The notes beneath the pieces are model-generated. The model worked only from the letters and a program-made list of their open reading frames with translations. It had not been told where the DNA came from and ran no database searches. Of a stretch of DNA of 46,086 bases, positions 17,424 to 26,367 are shown piece after piece. The translations under genes and the position numbers were made by a program. Source of the stretch: an uncultured Pseudomonadales bacterium (GTDB lineage Bacteria; Pseudomonadota; Gammaproteobacteria; Pseudomonadales; Azotimanducaceae); contig CAMYJX010000029.1 of the NCBI GenBank assembly GCA_947258825.1, positions 1 to 46,086 of the forward strand. The letters run 5' to 3'. The first letter of the stretch is position 1. Each line of letters begins with the position of its first letter.

Positions 17424-18158
17424 CTACCAGGGTTCCAGCCAGGGTCTCAGTTGCGTCTCGTGCAGCCAGGCGCTGCGCGGCTGGCAGTGTACGGTCCAGT
17501 AGGTTTCGGCGATGTCGTCGGGCGACAGCACGCCGTCGGCCGGCCGCTCTTCGAACACCTTGGGCATCATCCGTCGAATCAGCGGCGTGTCGATGGGCCC
17601 GTCGATGATGATATGCGCCACATGGATATTCTTCGGAAACAGCTCACGGGCCATGCTCTCGGACAGCGCGCGCAGGGCGTGTTTAGAGCCAGCGAACGCG
17701 GCGAGCCCGGATTTGCCTCGCAGCGCCGAGGTGGCACCGGTGAACAGAATCGTTCCCCGCCCACGCTCTACCATGCGCCTGGACACCTCACGGCCCATCA
17801 GGAACGCTCCGAAGGTGTTGATCCGCCAGACCCGTTCGTAGGTGTCGGCGGGAAACTCGGTGATGCTGTGAGCCGCACCGACAGCCGCGTTGTAGCAGGC
17901 AACCTCGATAGGACCCACCTGATCCTCTATGCGCTCCACCAGATCCACCACCTGCTCTTCCTGAGTGGCGTCACAGCTGTAGCCGAAGGCTCTGCCGCCG
18001 GCGCTTTCGATTTCCTCAACCAGCGGCTCGAGCTTCTCGCCCTGGCGCCGCGCCATGCAGGCAACGTACCCCTCGCGGGCAAAGCGCCTGGCCACGGATC
18101 CGCCGGTTGCTACGCCGGCGCCGATCACGAGCGCCACTTTATTGTCGTTGTCTGTCAC
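17424..18158 (-). CDS. SDR-family protein lacking the catalytic Tyr
   Basis: A 244-residue Rossmann protein of the SDR superfamily. The cofactor loop is a variant (GAGVATGGSVA instead of TGxxxGIG) and the NAG motif reads NAA. In the active site Ser144 and Lys159 are present, but the Tyr of YxxxK is Phe155 (AAFAGSKHAL). SDRs with this FAxxK signature form a recurring subgroup, so this is probably a lineage property and not damage. Whether it reduces anything is open. It shares a transcript with the isomerase-like gene (12-bp gap). Confidence 0.82.
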   Translation of the reverse strand: MTDNDNKVALVIGAGVATGGSVARRFAREGYVACMARRQGEKLEPLVEEIESAGGRAFGYSCDATQEEQVVDLVERIEDQVGPIEVACYNAAVGAAHSITEFPADTYERVWRINTFGAFLMGREVSRRMVERGRGTILFTGATSALRGKSGLAAFAGSKHALRALSESMARELFPKNIHVAHIIIDGPIDTPLIRRMMPKVFEERPADGVLSPDDIAETYWTVHCQPRSAWLHETQLRPWLEPW

Positions 18159-18181
18159 GTTGGTTCCCGGTTGCTTGGTTC

Positions 18182-18391
18182 CTAATTGGTTGTGGGCAGC
18201 ACCAGGTAGATGGACGGGGTGTCATCGTGCTGCTGGAGAAAATGAATCATCATGCCGCCGCGGTAGCCGAGGGCACAGAAGACATTGGCCTCCTGATCGG
18301 TGCCTCGATTGCGCATCGGTTCCGCCACTGCCGACAGTAACGCAGCGCCGCAGATTACGACAGATCTAAAGGCCGGATTTTTTCGTCGCAT
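18182..18391 (-). CDS. Possible small secreted protein, hypothetical
   Basis: Sixty-nine residues from ATG 18391. The N-terminus MRRKNPAFRSVVICGAALLS looks like a basic head with a hydrophobic segment, so it may be a signal peptide; the rest has no recognised domain. A longer frame exists up to 18565 but adds composition that looks non-coding. The ggag ahead of ATG 18391 sits directly against it, which is poor spacing. It lies 23 bp before the SDR on the same strand. I do not recognise it, and it may not be a gene. Confidence 0.35.
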   Translation of the reverse strand: MRRKNPAFRSVVICGAALLSAVAEPMRNRGTDQEANVFCALGYRGGMMIHFLQQHDDTPSIYLVLPTTN

Positions 18392-18597
18392 CTCCTGAGA
18401 AGCTGATCCACGTCGCTGCGTTTCAGGACTCGCCCGGTAAGGTGCGCCGCTGTCATAAGCTGACCTCACCACAAAACCTCCTAAAGAATTCACGCTGCTT
18501 CTAGCAGAGAGCCTCGCAATAGCTACGCAGCGGGGCGTATCCGGAAACCAAGTTCGCGAATCCATGCCTATCCAACGCGACGAAGGGAAAAACGATT

Positions 18598-19224
18598 ATG
18601 TTCAATGTCAGAGTCTTGGTTTCGGTGGTGGCATTCGCCGTCATGGCTCAAGCCGCGTCGGTCAATGAGATCGTTCCGCCAAGGGAAACGTCCCGGCCCT
18701 TTAGCCTGGGTCTCGTTGGGGGCTATGTCGACAAACCCTACAGCGCCCCGGATGACGACGCCAAGCGAGTCGTCGCGCCGCTGATTCTCTGGGAAGGCGA
18801 GCGCTTCTTCTGGCGGGGAGCGAGCGGTGGCTATAAGTTCGCCAATCGTCCCGATTTTGAAGTGGCCGCGCTTGCCTCGTTCCGGGCTACGATTCCAGCA
18901 ATTCGAATAGGCTGCGCCGTAAGGATGATAGGGACGGCACCGTCGATGGCGGCCTTCGTATCATCTGGAAGCCCGGCGACTTTGGTCTGAAATTACGCAT
19001 GGCGCCCGATCTGCTGGACGAGCACGGGGGCCTATTCAGCCGATGCTGAGACCAACTTCCGACTTGGCGCTGTCACGGTGTACAGACCTGAGGGTTCGAA
19101 GTGGTCGTTCCTCCTGGGTGGCCGTTATGACATGTTCGGCGACGAGATCGACGACAGCCCCATCACCAACGATGACGCGCGGCTCAGGACGAGGCGCAAG
19201 ATCTTGCGGATGACGTCCGGCTAG
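18598..19224 (+). pseudogene. MipA/OmpV-family outer-membrane protein, decayed
   Basis: The first 96 or so codons read well: a signal peptide (MFNVRVLVSVVAFAVMAQA), then FSLGLVGGYVDKPYSAPDDD and the APLILWEGERFFWRGASGGYKF segment typical of MipA/OmpV. At about 18885 the family sequence moves to another frame (GYDSSNSNRLRRKDDRD, WKPGDFGLKLRMAPDLLDEHGG). At about 19033 it returns to the first frame (YSADAETNFRLGAV, then SKWSFLLGGRYDMFGDEIDD, SPI). Between GAVT and VYRPEG the usual ~50-60 residue middle barrel segment seems deleted. With at least two frameshifts and a deletion it cannot form a barrel. Further sequence after 19175 may hold more remnant, but I cannot align it. Confidence 0.8.
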
Positions 19225-19304
19225 GTGGCAGCGCGTACTGGCTGTGCCCGGTGTCGTGCCGCACAATGGGCACCCGATTCTCACCGATCAACATCTAGCG
19301 GAGA

Positions 19305-20255
19305 TTGATCGCCTTGGCGAAGTTGTTTCTGGCCAAATCGCTGCGCGGCCGCGCGGACAACTCACCGCGCCTGCTCAGTCTGTTGTGGGCAATCGAGGGC
19401 GGGCTCATTGGGGTGCCGTCCGCAGTCAGCCGCAGGCTCTCCCCGGACCGCGCGTCGGCGGCCGGCCGCCGACTCATGCGCGCCATAGGACCGCGTCTCG
19501 CCAAGACGCAGGTTTTCCGGCGTAACCTGCAGATTGCCTTCCCGGAGAAGAACGCAGCCGAGCTCGATGAGCTTGTGCGCGAGATCTGGGGAAACATGGG
19601 CGCGATTCTTGCGGAGTATCCCCATCTCGAAACGATCTGCCGAAGCGAAGCGGCAGAGCGGCTCCAGATTGTCAGGAAAGGCGATTCGCGGGTGTTCAGG
19701 GAGGCTCCCAGCCCGGCCGTATTCGTGTCCGCGCACCTGGCAAACTGGGAGATTGCAGCGGGCTCCGTAGTGTTCGTAGGCGTGCCCCTTACCGGTATCT
19801 ACACCCCGATCCAGAACCCCTGGTTTGACCGCATGTTGTACCGGTCACGCCTGGCGCTCGGTTGCGGCATGGTGAAACGAGAGGGCGCGCTTCGGCAGCT
19901 CATGAAGGCCTTGAGGAACGGCATCTCGGTTGGGCTTCTCGTCGACCAGCGCGTGGATGCCGGGGAACCCGTTGCGTTTTTTGGTCATGACATGAACACA
20001 TCGCTCACGCCCGCACAGCTGGCCCTGCGCTTCGATTGCGAACTGATTCCGGTCCAGGTTCAGCGCCTGGAGGGGGCCCGTTATCGGGTGATCTTTCACG
20101 AGCCGGTGCAGGCGGACGATGCGTCCGCCGATGAGCACGAGAGAGTGCTGCAGATGACAAGGAAACTCAATGCCCTGTTCGAGTCCTGGATTCGCGAGCG
20201 ACCGCACGAGTGGATGTGCTCCAAGCGCCGGTGGCCGAAAGACCTCGCGATCTAG
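19305..20255 (+). CDS. LpxL/HtrB-like lysophospholipid (lipid A) acyltransferase
   Basis: A 316-residue acyltransferase of the lipid A biosynthesis family, acting at the inner-membrane cytoplasmic face. The catalytic motif HLANWE (His144, Glu149) is intact. The NLQIAFPEKN segment, the IYTPIQNPWFDRML motif, and the LVDQRVDAGEPVAFFG block that binds substrate follow in family order. It lacks the usual N-terminal transmembrane helix in strong form. The start is uncertain: TTG 19305 sits 1 bp after gcggag and TTG 19314 sits about 10 bp after it, so 19314 may be the real start. It lies directly after the MipA pseudogene. Which acyl chain is added is unknown. Confidence 0.88.
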   Translation: MIALAKLFLAKSLRGRADNSPRLLSLLWAIEGGLIGVPSAVSRRLSPDRASAAGRRLMRAIGPRLAKTQVFRRNLQIAFPEKNAAELDELVREIWGNMGAILAEYPHLETICRSEAAERLQIVRKGDSRVFREAPSPAVFVSAHLANWEIAAGSVVFVGVPLTGIYTPIQNPWFDRMLYRSRLALGCGMVKREGALRQLMKALRNGISVGLLVDQRVDAGEPVAFFGHDMNTSLTPAQLALRFDCELIPVQVQRLEGARYRVIFHEPVQADDASADEHERVLQMTRKLNALFESWIRERPHEWMCSKRRWPKDLAI

Positions 20256-20356
20256 GTCTCTATCACCATCACTGATACAGCACTCGCCACGACCCGGGAA
20301 GAGAACCATTTCGGCAAGTACAAGAGCGCCGGGCCCTATAGGGCTGAAGATCTTAA

Positions 20357-20446
<90 letters not shown>

Positions 20447-20454
20447 GTGAAGCT

Positions 20455-21261
20455 TCAGCGTGCGGTTTGGGATACGTATTCTGAGAAAAGCCCGCGACTA
20501 TTACCAGCATCATCGATCTGCACCCAGGACGCGCCCTCGTCCTGAGTTGCAAAATCAAGCATTCGAACCTTGGCCCGCAGCGGCTCGAACCACTCCTGCA
20601 GAAGTTCCGGGTGATTGTTCTGCTCGCTGACGTGACCTACCACCACGCGCAGCTCCGGATGACCGATATCCCCCAGAAACGCTGCCGCCTGCTCGTTGGA
20701 CAGATGACCGAGATTTCCCGCAATGCGGCGTTTGATCGATTCCGGGTAGCGTCCACCCATGAGCATGTTGCGATCGTAGTTGCTCTCCATCATCAGGCCG
20801 GCACAGTCGGAAAACTGCGCGGTCACAAAGGGCGTGACCTGGCCCAGGTCAGATACCACGCCAATGCGTACCCGGTTGTGCTCGAAAACGAACTGCGTTG
20901 GCTCCCGCGCGTCGTGAGGGACGATCACCGGACGCACGACAACGCCGCCGATTGCAAAAGCTCCGTGGCTGTCAAACGCGGTTCCTGTCAGCGCCTGGGA
21001 GCAGACTTTCAGGGTTCCGTAAGAGGCGAAGACGGGGAGCGCGTACTTGTGGGCCAGCGCGGCCACTCCGGACGAATGGTCCGAGTGCTCGTGAGTCACC
21101 AGAATGGCCGAGAGATCGCCCGGACGAACATCCAGGCGTTGCAGTCGTCGCTCTGCCTGTTTGAGCGTGAAGCCGCAATCCACGAGGACGAGTTCGCCGC
21201 CTATCTCAACCAGCGTGCCGTTACCTCGACTGCCGCTGCCCAGAGAGGCGAAGCCGGTCAA
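20455..21261 (-). CDS. MBL-fold metallo-hydrolase (YycJ/WalJ-like)
   Basis: A 268-residue metallo-beta-lactamase-fold enzyme. The N-terminus SLGSGSRGNGTLVEI is the signature of the YycJ/WalJ group. The zinc motif THEHSDH is followed later by DLGQVT and by the C-terminal GHVSEQNNH. Relatives have 5'-exonuclease activity linked to DNA repair in Bacillus, but gammaproteobacterial roles are less clear. Its start overlaps the bamC stop by 4 bp (ATGA), placing it in the dapA-bamC operon, as is common in this group of bacteria. The tRNA-Ser follows at once. Confidence 0.9.
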   Translation of the reverse strand: MTGFASLGSGSRGNGTLVEIGGELVLVDCGFTLKQAERRLQRLDVRPGDLSAILVTHEHSDHSSGVAALAHKYALPVFASYGTLKVCSQALTGTAFDSHGAFAIGGVVVRPVIVPHDAREPTQFVFEHNRVRIGVVSDLGQVTPFVTAQFSDCAGLMMESNYDRNMLMGGRYPESIKRRIAGNLGHLSNEQAAAFLGDIGHPELRVVVGHVSEQNNHPELLQEWFEPLRAKVRMLDFATQDEGASWVQIDDAGNSRGLFSEYVSQTAR

Positions 21262-22373
21262 GTGCCGTACTCGCGAATAATCACCAGCAGCTCCTGGCTG
21301 AAATCCCGATCGGCCAGGGTCTGGCCTTCAGCATCCAACACTTTCACAAGGAAAGTTCCGTCACCAGCGTCGCTGATAGAGAGCTGAAGCTCAACCAGAT
21401 CTTCTCCTCCGAAAGAGAACATCCGGCCAAAGAAACCGGGTTCTTCCTCTTCGATGTTCAGATCCGCCGGAACGGATATCCGGTAGATGCCGCTGGCCTG
21501 GTCGGATTCCGCGATGGGAATGTCCGCTCGAGCCAGCGCCTGCCCCACCGTGGCCCAGGACCTTTCGTAGTCGAGAAGGAGACGCAGGACGGGTTCGCCT
21601 CGAGTATCCCGATCGATAAACGACTTCACCGGGCTGCCGATATCCTGGGCAATCATGGAAACCGTCTGCTCGGAGACCCGCGCGGCTATATAGGCACCAA
21701 GCTCGTTTAGGAAGTCGAGTTCCGCCTCGGGCAGGTGCGACGGCGTCTGATTGAGGTCCACGAGATCATCCGCGCCGGTTTCGGCGAAGCTATCGTTCTC
21801 GTGGCGAACGTGGACCTCACTGGTATTTTCCCGCAGCCCCTGCTCGACCCGAACCCGGAACCGATCCTGCCCGCCGGTAAGGCCGGCGGCTTCTTTGGCG
21901 TCGCGCAGCAGCTGGCGTATCACGTCTCGATACTGCTCATTTCCCACGGTGAGCCATTCTGTGTCCAATCTGCCGACCCCCGCATTCTCGTAGGCCGCGT
22001 CTACCCCGTTGTCCGCCACGAACTGCTTCATCTTCGGCCAGACGGTGGTGGGTGACTCGGGAACGGCCAGCCAGTGTCTACTACCCAGCCGCTGAATTCG
22101 CACCTCATCCCGATTGTCGTCGGCATAGATCGCGTTGGGTCGAGGCAAGCTGTCGGAGAAGTACTGCGGCCGAATCGACTCGGCAATGGGCGGAATGGGC
22201 AGCGGGTCCGTTTGCCGACCGGTCTGCAGGTCTTCCGGGATGACCAGAGGGGGATTCTCCTCCGCATCGATGTAATCGTCGCTACGGTCGACGAAAACCC
22301 CTTTGTCGTCGGAAAACCAGGAACATCCAGCACAACCGGCCAGCGCGACCAGCAGGATCAGGAGTCGCCGCAC
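21258..22373 (-). CDS. bamC: Outer-membrane assembly lipoprotein BamC
   Basis: A 371-residue BamC/NlpB, a lipoprotein of the beta-barrel assembly (BAM) complex. The N-terminal lipobox LAGC gives the lipidated Cys14. The unstructured N-terminal segment that binds BamD is seen in DDYIDAEENPPLVIPEDL, and two helix-grip domains follow (about 100-215 and 260-365), with GSRHWLAVPESPTTVWPKM in the first. The GTG start (22373) overlaps the dapA TAG stop by one base, so they are translationally linked. The dapA-bamC order is the same as in Escherichia coli. Confidence 0.93.
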   Translation of the reverse strand: MRRLLILLVALAGCAGCSWFSDDKGVFVDRSDDYIDAEENPPLVIPEDLQTGRQTDPLPIPPIAESIRPQYFSDSLPRPNAIYADDNRDEVRIQRLGSRHWLAVPESPTTVWPKMKQFVADNGVDAAYENAGVGRLDTEWLTVGNEQYRDVIRQLLRDAKEAAGLTGGQDRFRVRVEQGLRENTSEVHVRHENDSFAETGADDLVDLNQTPSHLPEAELDFLNELGAYIAARVSEQTVSMIAQDIGSPVKSFIDRDTRGEPVLRLLLDYERSWATVGQALARADIPIAESDQASGIYRISVPADLNIEEEEPGFFGRMFSFGGEDLVELQLSISDAGDGTFLVKVLDAEGQTLADRDFSQELLVIIREYGT

Positions 22374-23248
22374 TAAAACACTCCGAGCTTCTGAAGTCGG
22401 GAGCGCAGCTCAGGGCGGTATTGTTCGGAAAGCTCCACCAGGGGCAACCTGATGCCGCTGTCGATTCGGCCCATCTCGTAAAGCGCCCACTTGGTCGGCG
22501 CGGGGCTGGATTCGATAAACAGTATCTCGTGAATCGGCTGCAACTGAGCGTCAAGTTCCTGGGCACGCTGGAGATCGCCATCCAGAAACGATCCGCAGAA
22601 CTCCGACATCAGGCGGGGCAGGACGTTCGCCGTCACCGAAATGGTGCCACGGGCGCCAAGCTCCATCATGCGCAGCGTAAGCGCATCTTCACCCGATAGG
22701 ACCAGAAAGTCCTCAGGGACGAGGTCGACAATGGCTTTGACCCGGTCAGGATCACCACAGGCTTCCTTTATCCCTACGATGGAATCCATGGGCGCTAACC
22801 GGGCAACGGTTTCCGCCTGCAGGTCACAGCCGGTGCGAGGCGGCACGTTGTAGAGCACCAGGGGGATATCCGTGGCCTCGGCGATGGCCTTGTAGTGGCG
22901 GTACAGGCCTTCCTGGGTGGGCCGGTTGTAGTACGGGGTCACCAGCAGACAGGCGTCAGCGCCCAGCCTGGTGGCTTCCTGGGTCTGATGAATGGCTTCC
23001 GAAGTGGAGTTCGAGCCGGTGCCGGCGATAACAGGTAGCCGACCGGCAACGACTTTGACCGTTCTGCCGATAACCTCGAGATGCTCGCCGGTATCCAGAG
23101 TCGCAGACTCGCCGGTGGTACCCATGGGCACGATGCCGTGGGTTCCCTCCGCGATGTGCCATTCGACCAGCGCCTCCAGGGCTTCCCAGTCCACGGCTCC
23201 ATCCGCCCGCATGGGCGTCACAAGGGCAACGATGCTTCCCCTCAACAT
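22373..23248 (-). CDS. dapA: 4-hydroxy-tetrahydrodipicolinate synthase
   Basis: A 291-residue aldolase-like TIM barrel that condenses pyruvate with aspartate semialdehyde, the first committed step to lysine and diaminopimelate (peptidoglycan). The catalytic residues are at canonical positions: GTTGES at 43-48 (Thr44/Thr45), Tyr133 in LYNVPPRTG with Arg138, and the Schiff-base Lys161 in VGIKEA. The length is usual. It is the first gene of the dapA-bamC-MBL operon, with no gene immediately upstream for 91 bp (to the PerM-like gene on the same strand). Confidence 0.97.
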   Translation of the reverse strand: MLRGSIVALVTPMRADGAVDWEALEALVEWHIAEGTHGIVPMGTTGESATLDTGEHLEVIGRTVKVVAGRLPVIAGTGSNSTSEAIHQTQEATRLGADACLLVTPYYNRPTQEGLYRHYKAIAEATDIPLVLYNVPPRTGCDLQAETVARLAPMDSIVGIKEACGDPDRVKAIVDLVPEDFLVLSGEDALTLRMMELGARGTISVTANVLPRLMSEFCGSFLDGDLQRAQELDAQLQPIHEILFIESSPAPTKWALYEMGRIDSGIRLPLVELSEQYRPELRSRLQKLGVF

Positions 23249-23339
23249 GACGAGACCGAGTCAGTGAAATCCGCGCAATGGTACTTGAGCCGTCAACGGC
23301 ACCACAAGCGCAACAGCAAGTGCCCACCGGCAATGGCGG

Positions 23340-24482
23340 CTAGACCGCGTCCGCCGATTCCACACCCGGGCCGGAGTCGGAGGATTCGGCCGGGACATCT
23401 GCCTGGGCGTGTTCCCGTTTCGACACCAGGACTTCCCGGGGCCAGGCGTTGTAAATGGCCTTCACCAGGGTGGCGAGCGGAATGGCGAAAAACACCCCCC
23501 AGAAGCCCCACAGACCGCCAAAGGCCAGTATCGCCAGAATGATCGTAATGGGATGCAGATCCACCGCTTCCGAAAGCAGCAGCGGTACGAGGACGTTGCC
23601 ATCCAGGCCCTGGATGATGCCGTAGGCCAACATGATCCAGGCGAGATCCCAAGACCAGCCGAACTGAATGACAGCCACGAGCGCCACTGGAATGGTGACC
23701 ACCGCCGCCCCGACGAAGGGGATGAGCACCGACAGGCCCACTATCACGCCCAGAAGAGCCGCGTAATTCAGCCCCATCAGCTTGAAAGTGATAAAGGTCG
23801 CGCTGCCGACAATCAGAATCTCGATGAACTTGCCGCGCACGTAGTTGGCCAGCTGAAGGTTCATCTCGTCCCCCACCTTGTTCAGCATCGGCCGCTGCGC
23901 CGGCAGCAGTGACAGGAACCAGGCCATCAGGTGCTCGCGATCTTTCAGGAAAAAGAACACGGAGAAGGGCACCAGAATGAGATAGATGAACAATCCCACC
24001 AGCGAGGGCACGTTGGCCACCAGCGTCTCGACCACCGTGCCGCTGAGGTTTCCTACCTGGCTGGTGGTCTCGGCAATCCACTGGTCTATCTGCGGCTGGC
24101 TGATGAGCTCGGGAAAGCGTTCGGCAAGGTCGCGCCCTACTTCCCGCAGCCGCCCCACCACGTTGGGCAAGGCTTCGATCAATGCCTGGGACTGCTGCCA
24201 GAGCAGCGGCACGACGAACAGCACCAGCATGACCATCGCAAGCACAAACAGGGTAAAAGTCAGATACACGGCCAGCGTTTGCGGCAGGTGCCAGAGCATC
24301 AGACGCTTGACGAGACCCTGGAGCAGAAACGCGAATACCAGGCCCGTGAGAACGGGTGCCAGCACCCCGCCGAGGAGGAAGAGCACAACGAACCCGACAA
24401 CCAGCAGGACCACCATGTAGATGGCCTCTTCGTTGGAAAAGTGCCGGTTGATCCAACCGCCGATGATTTCCAGAAATCGCAT
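23340..24482 (-). CDS. AI-2E/PerM-family permease
   Basis: A 380-residue multi-spanning inner-membrane protein of the PF01594 (PerM/TqsA) group. About eight hydrophobic segments are visible: an N-terminal hairpin (MVVLLVVGFVVLFLLGG), a helical soluble part (about 85-145), then paired helices including GVIVGLSVLIPFVGAAVVTIP and AYGIIQGLDGNVLVPLLLSE, and a charged C-terminus. Family members act in quorum-signal export or ion antiport, with no single agreed substrate. In Escherichia coli perM lies next to bepA, and here the same two families flank a TusA gene. Its ATG overlaps the TusA stop by 1 bp (TGATG). Confidence 0.92.
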   Translation of the reverse strand: MRFLEIIGGWINRHFSNEEAIYMVVLLVVGFVVLFLLGGVLAPVLTGLVFAFLLQGLVKRLMLWHLPQTLAVYLTFTLFVLAMVMLVLFVVPLLWQQSQALIEALPNVVGRLREVGRDLAERFPELISQPQIDQWIAETTSQVGNLSGTVVETLVANVPSLVGLFIYLILVPFSVFFFLKDREHLMAWFLSLLPAQRPMLNKVGDEMNLQLANYVRGKFIEILIVGSATFITFKLMGLNYAALLGVIVGLSVLIPFVGAAVVTIPVALVAVIQFGWSWDLAWIMLAYGIIQGLDGNVLVPLLLSEAVDLHPITIILAILAFGGLWGFWGVFFAIPLATLVKAIYNAWPREVLVSKREHAQADVPAESSDSGPGVESADAV

Positions 24483-24727
24483 CAGGCAGATTTCTTTCGC
24501 AGCAGGTAGATGTAAGTGTCGCCTTCCTGACGCGATTCCAGCAGCAAGTGCCCGCTCTGTCGGGAAAAGGTTTCAAAATCACGGACCGAGCCCGGGTCGG
24601 TCGCCAACACTTCCAGCAACGCCTCAGCCTCCAGCTCGTTGAGCGCTTTCTTGGCTTTCAACAGCGGCATGGGGCAGTTGAGCCCTTTTACGTCCAGAAC
24701 GACGGGTTGCGGAGATTCCTTGCTCAT
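24482..24727 (-). CDS. TusA-like sulfurtransferase
   Basis: An 81-residue TusA/SirA-fold protein. The signature GLNCPMPLLKAKKAL contains the CPxP motif with the reactive Cys18 that carries persulfide sulfur for tRNA thiolation or other pathways. It is complete and ends with the beta-strand pattern YIYLLRKKS. ATG 24727 is chosen; an in-frame ATG 9 codons upstream (24754) also lacks a ribosome-binding site. It shares a transcript with the PerM-like gene (1-bp overlap) and is divergent from the M48 protease gene. Sequence alone does not tell whether it serves TusBCD or another partner. Confidence 0.93.
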   Translation of the reverse strand: MSKESPQPVVLDVKGLNCPMPLLKAKKALNELEAEALLEVLATDPGSVRDFETFSRQSGHLLLESRQEGDTYIYLLRKKSA

Positions 24728-24803
24728 CACGGATTCATGTCTGTTTGAAGTCATGATAGCGCTATTTGAACTTTTCCTGGCGAGACGCAGTCGATTAAGT
24801 ATC

Positions 24804-26303
24804 ATGAAAAGCATGCTTCCGGAACTGAAAAGCCTGCCGAGATCTCTGGCCAGAGCCCTGAAAACGGCGCTCTGTGCCTGTGCCCTGGCCGGTACCCTGG
24901 CCGGTACCCTAGTAGGCTTCGCATACGGCGGCTCTAGCCACAAACTGCCAGTGCTGGGAGATGCATCATCCAGCCTCATATCGCCAGAAATGGAGCGCCG
25001 CATCGGTGAGCAGTTCCTGAAGCAGCTGCACGCCTCTCTTCCGACCATCAGCGATCCGATCCTGAAATACTATATTTCGAGCACCCTGGCAGATCTGGCC
25101 CAACACTCGGAACTGCGGGACAAACTGTTGGAAGTGATTGTCATCGACAGCGAGGACATCAACGCGTTCGCCGCACCCGGCGGCGTGGTGGGCATCAATC
25201 TCGGGCTCATGCTTTCCGCCGAGGACGTCCACGAGTACTCATCGGTGCTGGCCCACGAACTCGCTCACCTGAGCCAGAGGCACTTCGCCCGGGGCGTCGA
25301 AGAGCAGCGGGCACAAACTCTGCCGACCATCGCTTCGCTGATCGCGGCCATCATGGTCGGCGTGCTGGGCGGCGGCGACGCCGGGATCGCAGCAATATCC
25401 GCCTCTCAAGCCATGTCACAGTCCAGCCAGCTCAAATACAGCCGCACCCGGGAACAGGAGGCGGACCGTGTGGGGCTGAACACCATGGCGCAGGCAAACC
25501 TCGATCCCAACGGAATGTCACGCATGTTCGAGCGCATGCAGCGGGCTTACCGATTCTCGCGGCGCCCGCCGGAATTTCTGCTCACCCACCCGCTCTCCGA
25601 GGCGCGAATCGCCGATGCCAAGCTGCAGGCCCAGGCCTATGGTGTTAATCGCTATGAGGATTCCCTGGATTACGCGCTGATGCGCAACCGGGCCATCATC
25701 CACTATATGGACACGCCTCAGGATGCGGTGAAGGAGTACGAGCAGGAGGTGCGCGACGATCCGGAATCCGTGGCCGCCCGCTATGGTCTCGCCATCGCGC
25801 TTTCCAGGGCGGGTGAGCACGCTCAGGCGCTGGCCATCGGCGATGCCCTGTTTACCGAAAATCCGCGCAAAATTCTCTATATCGCTGCTCTGGGAGAGTT
25901 TCTGATAGCGGCGGAGAAGTACGATCAGGCGGAAAAGCTGCTGTCTCACAATCTGGCCATCAACCCGGACAACGCGCCCTTGGCCATGCTCTACGCGGAC
26001 GCGCTGACCAAAACAAGCGACTTTGAGGCCGCAGAGGCGGTCCTGGCCCGCCAGAGTCTCGTGCGCCCGGAGGATGTGGACGTCTGGTACGACCTGGCGG
26101 AGGTGTCGGGGCTGGCCGGGAACATCATCGGGGTGCATCGAGCAAGGGCCGAATATTTTGCCCTGCACGGCGCCTATCAGCAGGCCATTCAGCACCTCGA
26201 ATACGCGCGCCGTCTGGCTGACCGGAACAACTCTCCGCTGGTGGCGCGGCTGGATCAGCGCATCGTCGACTTCCAGACCGCGTTGCGTATCGCCCGTTCC
26301 TGA
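24804..26303 (+). CDS. BepA/YfgC-like periplasmic M48 metalloprotease with TPR domain
   Basis: About 499 residues. A signal peptide (to about AYG) is followed by the M48 domain with HELAH at about residues 151-155 and the third zinc-ligand motif REQEADRVG. A C-terminal TPR-like solenoid starts with AVKEYEQEVRDDPESVAARYGLAIAL and continues to the end. In Escherichia coli BepA processes stalled LptD and BamA for outer-membrane quality control. The adjacency to a PerM-like gene is as in E. coli. ATG 24804 is chosen over upstream frames that overlap TusA. Two 12-bp identical units (24885-24908) duplicate AGTL in the signal-peptide region. Confidence 0.92.
   Translation: MKSMLPELKSLPRSLARALKTALCACALAGTLAGTLVGFAYGGSSHKLPVLGDASSSLISPEMERRIGEQFLKQLHASLPTISDPILKYYISSTLADLAQHSELRDKLLEVIVIDSEDINAFAAPGGVVGINLGLMLSAEDVHEYSSVLAHELAHLSQRHFARGVEEQRAQTLPTIASLIAAIMVGVLGGGDAGIAAISASQAMSQSSQLKYSRTREQEADRVGLNTMAQANLDPNGMSRMFERMQRAYRFSRRPPEFLLTHPLSEARIADAKLQAQAYGVNRYEDSLDYALMRNRAIIHYMDTPQDAVKEYEQEVRDDPESVAARYGLAIALSRAGEHAQALAIGDALFTENPRKILYIAALGEFLIAAEKYDQAEKLLSHNLAINPDNAPLAMLYADALTKTSDFEAAEAVLARQSLVRPEDVDVWYDLAEVSGLAGNIIGVHRARAEYFALHGAYQQAIQHLEYARRLADRNNSPLVARLDQRIVDFQTALRIARS
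24885..24908 (+). repeat. 12-bp tandem duplication in the M48 signal-peptide region
   Basis: The unit ctggccggtacc occurs twice in a row and encodes the duplicated residues LAGT. It stays in frame and adds only hydrophobic/small residues to the signal peptide. Confidence 0.85.
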
Positions 26304-26319
26304 GCCTCAAGTGAAGGGA

Positions 26320-26354
26320 TGTGGCCGGCTAGGTGTGGCCGGCTAGGTGTGGCC
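26320..26354. repeat. 14-bp tandem repeat between convergent genes, 2.5 copies
   Basis: The unit tgtggccggctagg occurs at 26320-26333 and 26334-26347 and partly at 26348-26354 (tgtggcc). It lies in the 64-bp gap between the M48 gene and nadA, which converge. No hairpin with a U-tract is evident, so it is not a standard terminator. Confidence 0.85.
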
Positions 26355-26367
26355 ATACGCGGTCGGC

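Larger units (their letters stand above)
13518..20356. mobile_element. Possible old tRNA-Ser-associated island (no integrase left)
   Basis: The segment lies between the degenerate tRNA-Ser copy and the 3' end of the intact tRNA-Ser. An element inserted at the tRNA 3' end would lie on exactly this side and leave a direct repeat in this orientation. The content is accessory in flavour (hybrid kinase, SDRs, HCCA isomerase, small ORF, MipA pseudogene, acyltransferase). No integrase, excisionase or transposase is present, and no base-composition change was measured, so this is a hypothesis only. Confidence 0.25.
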
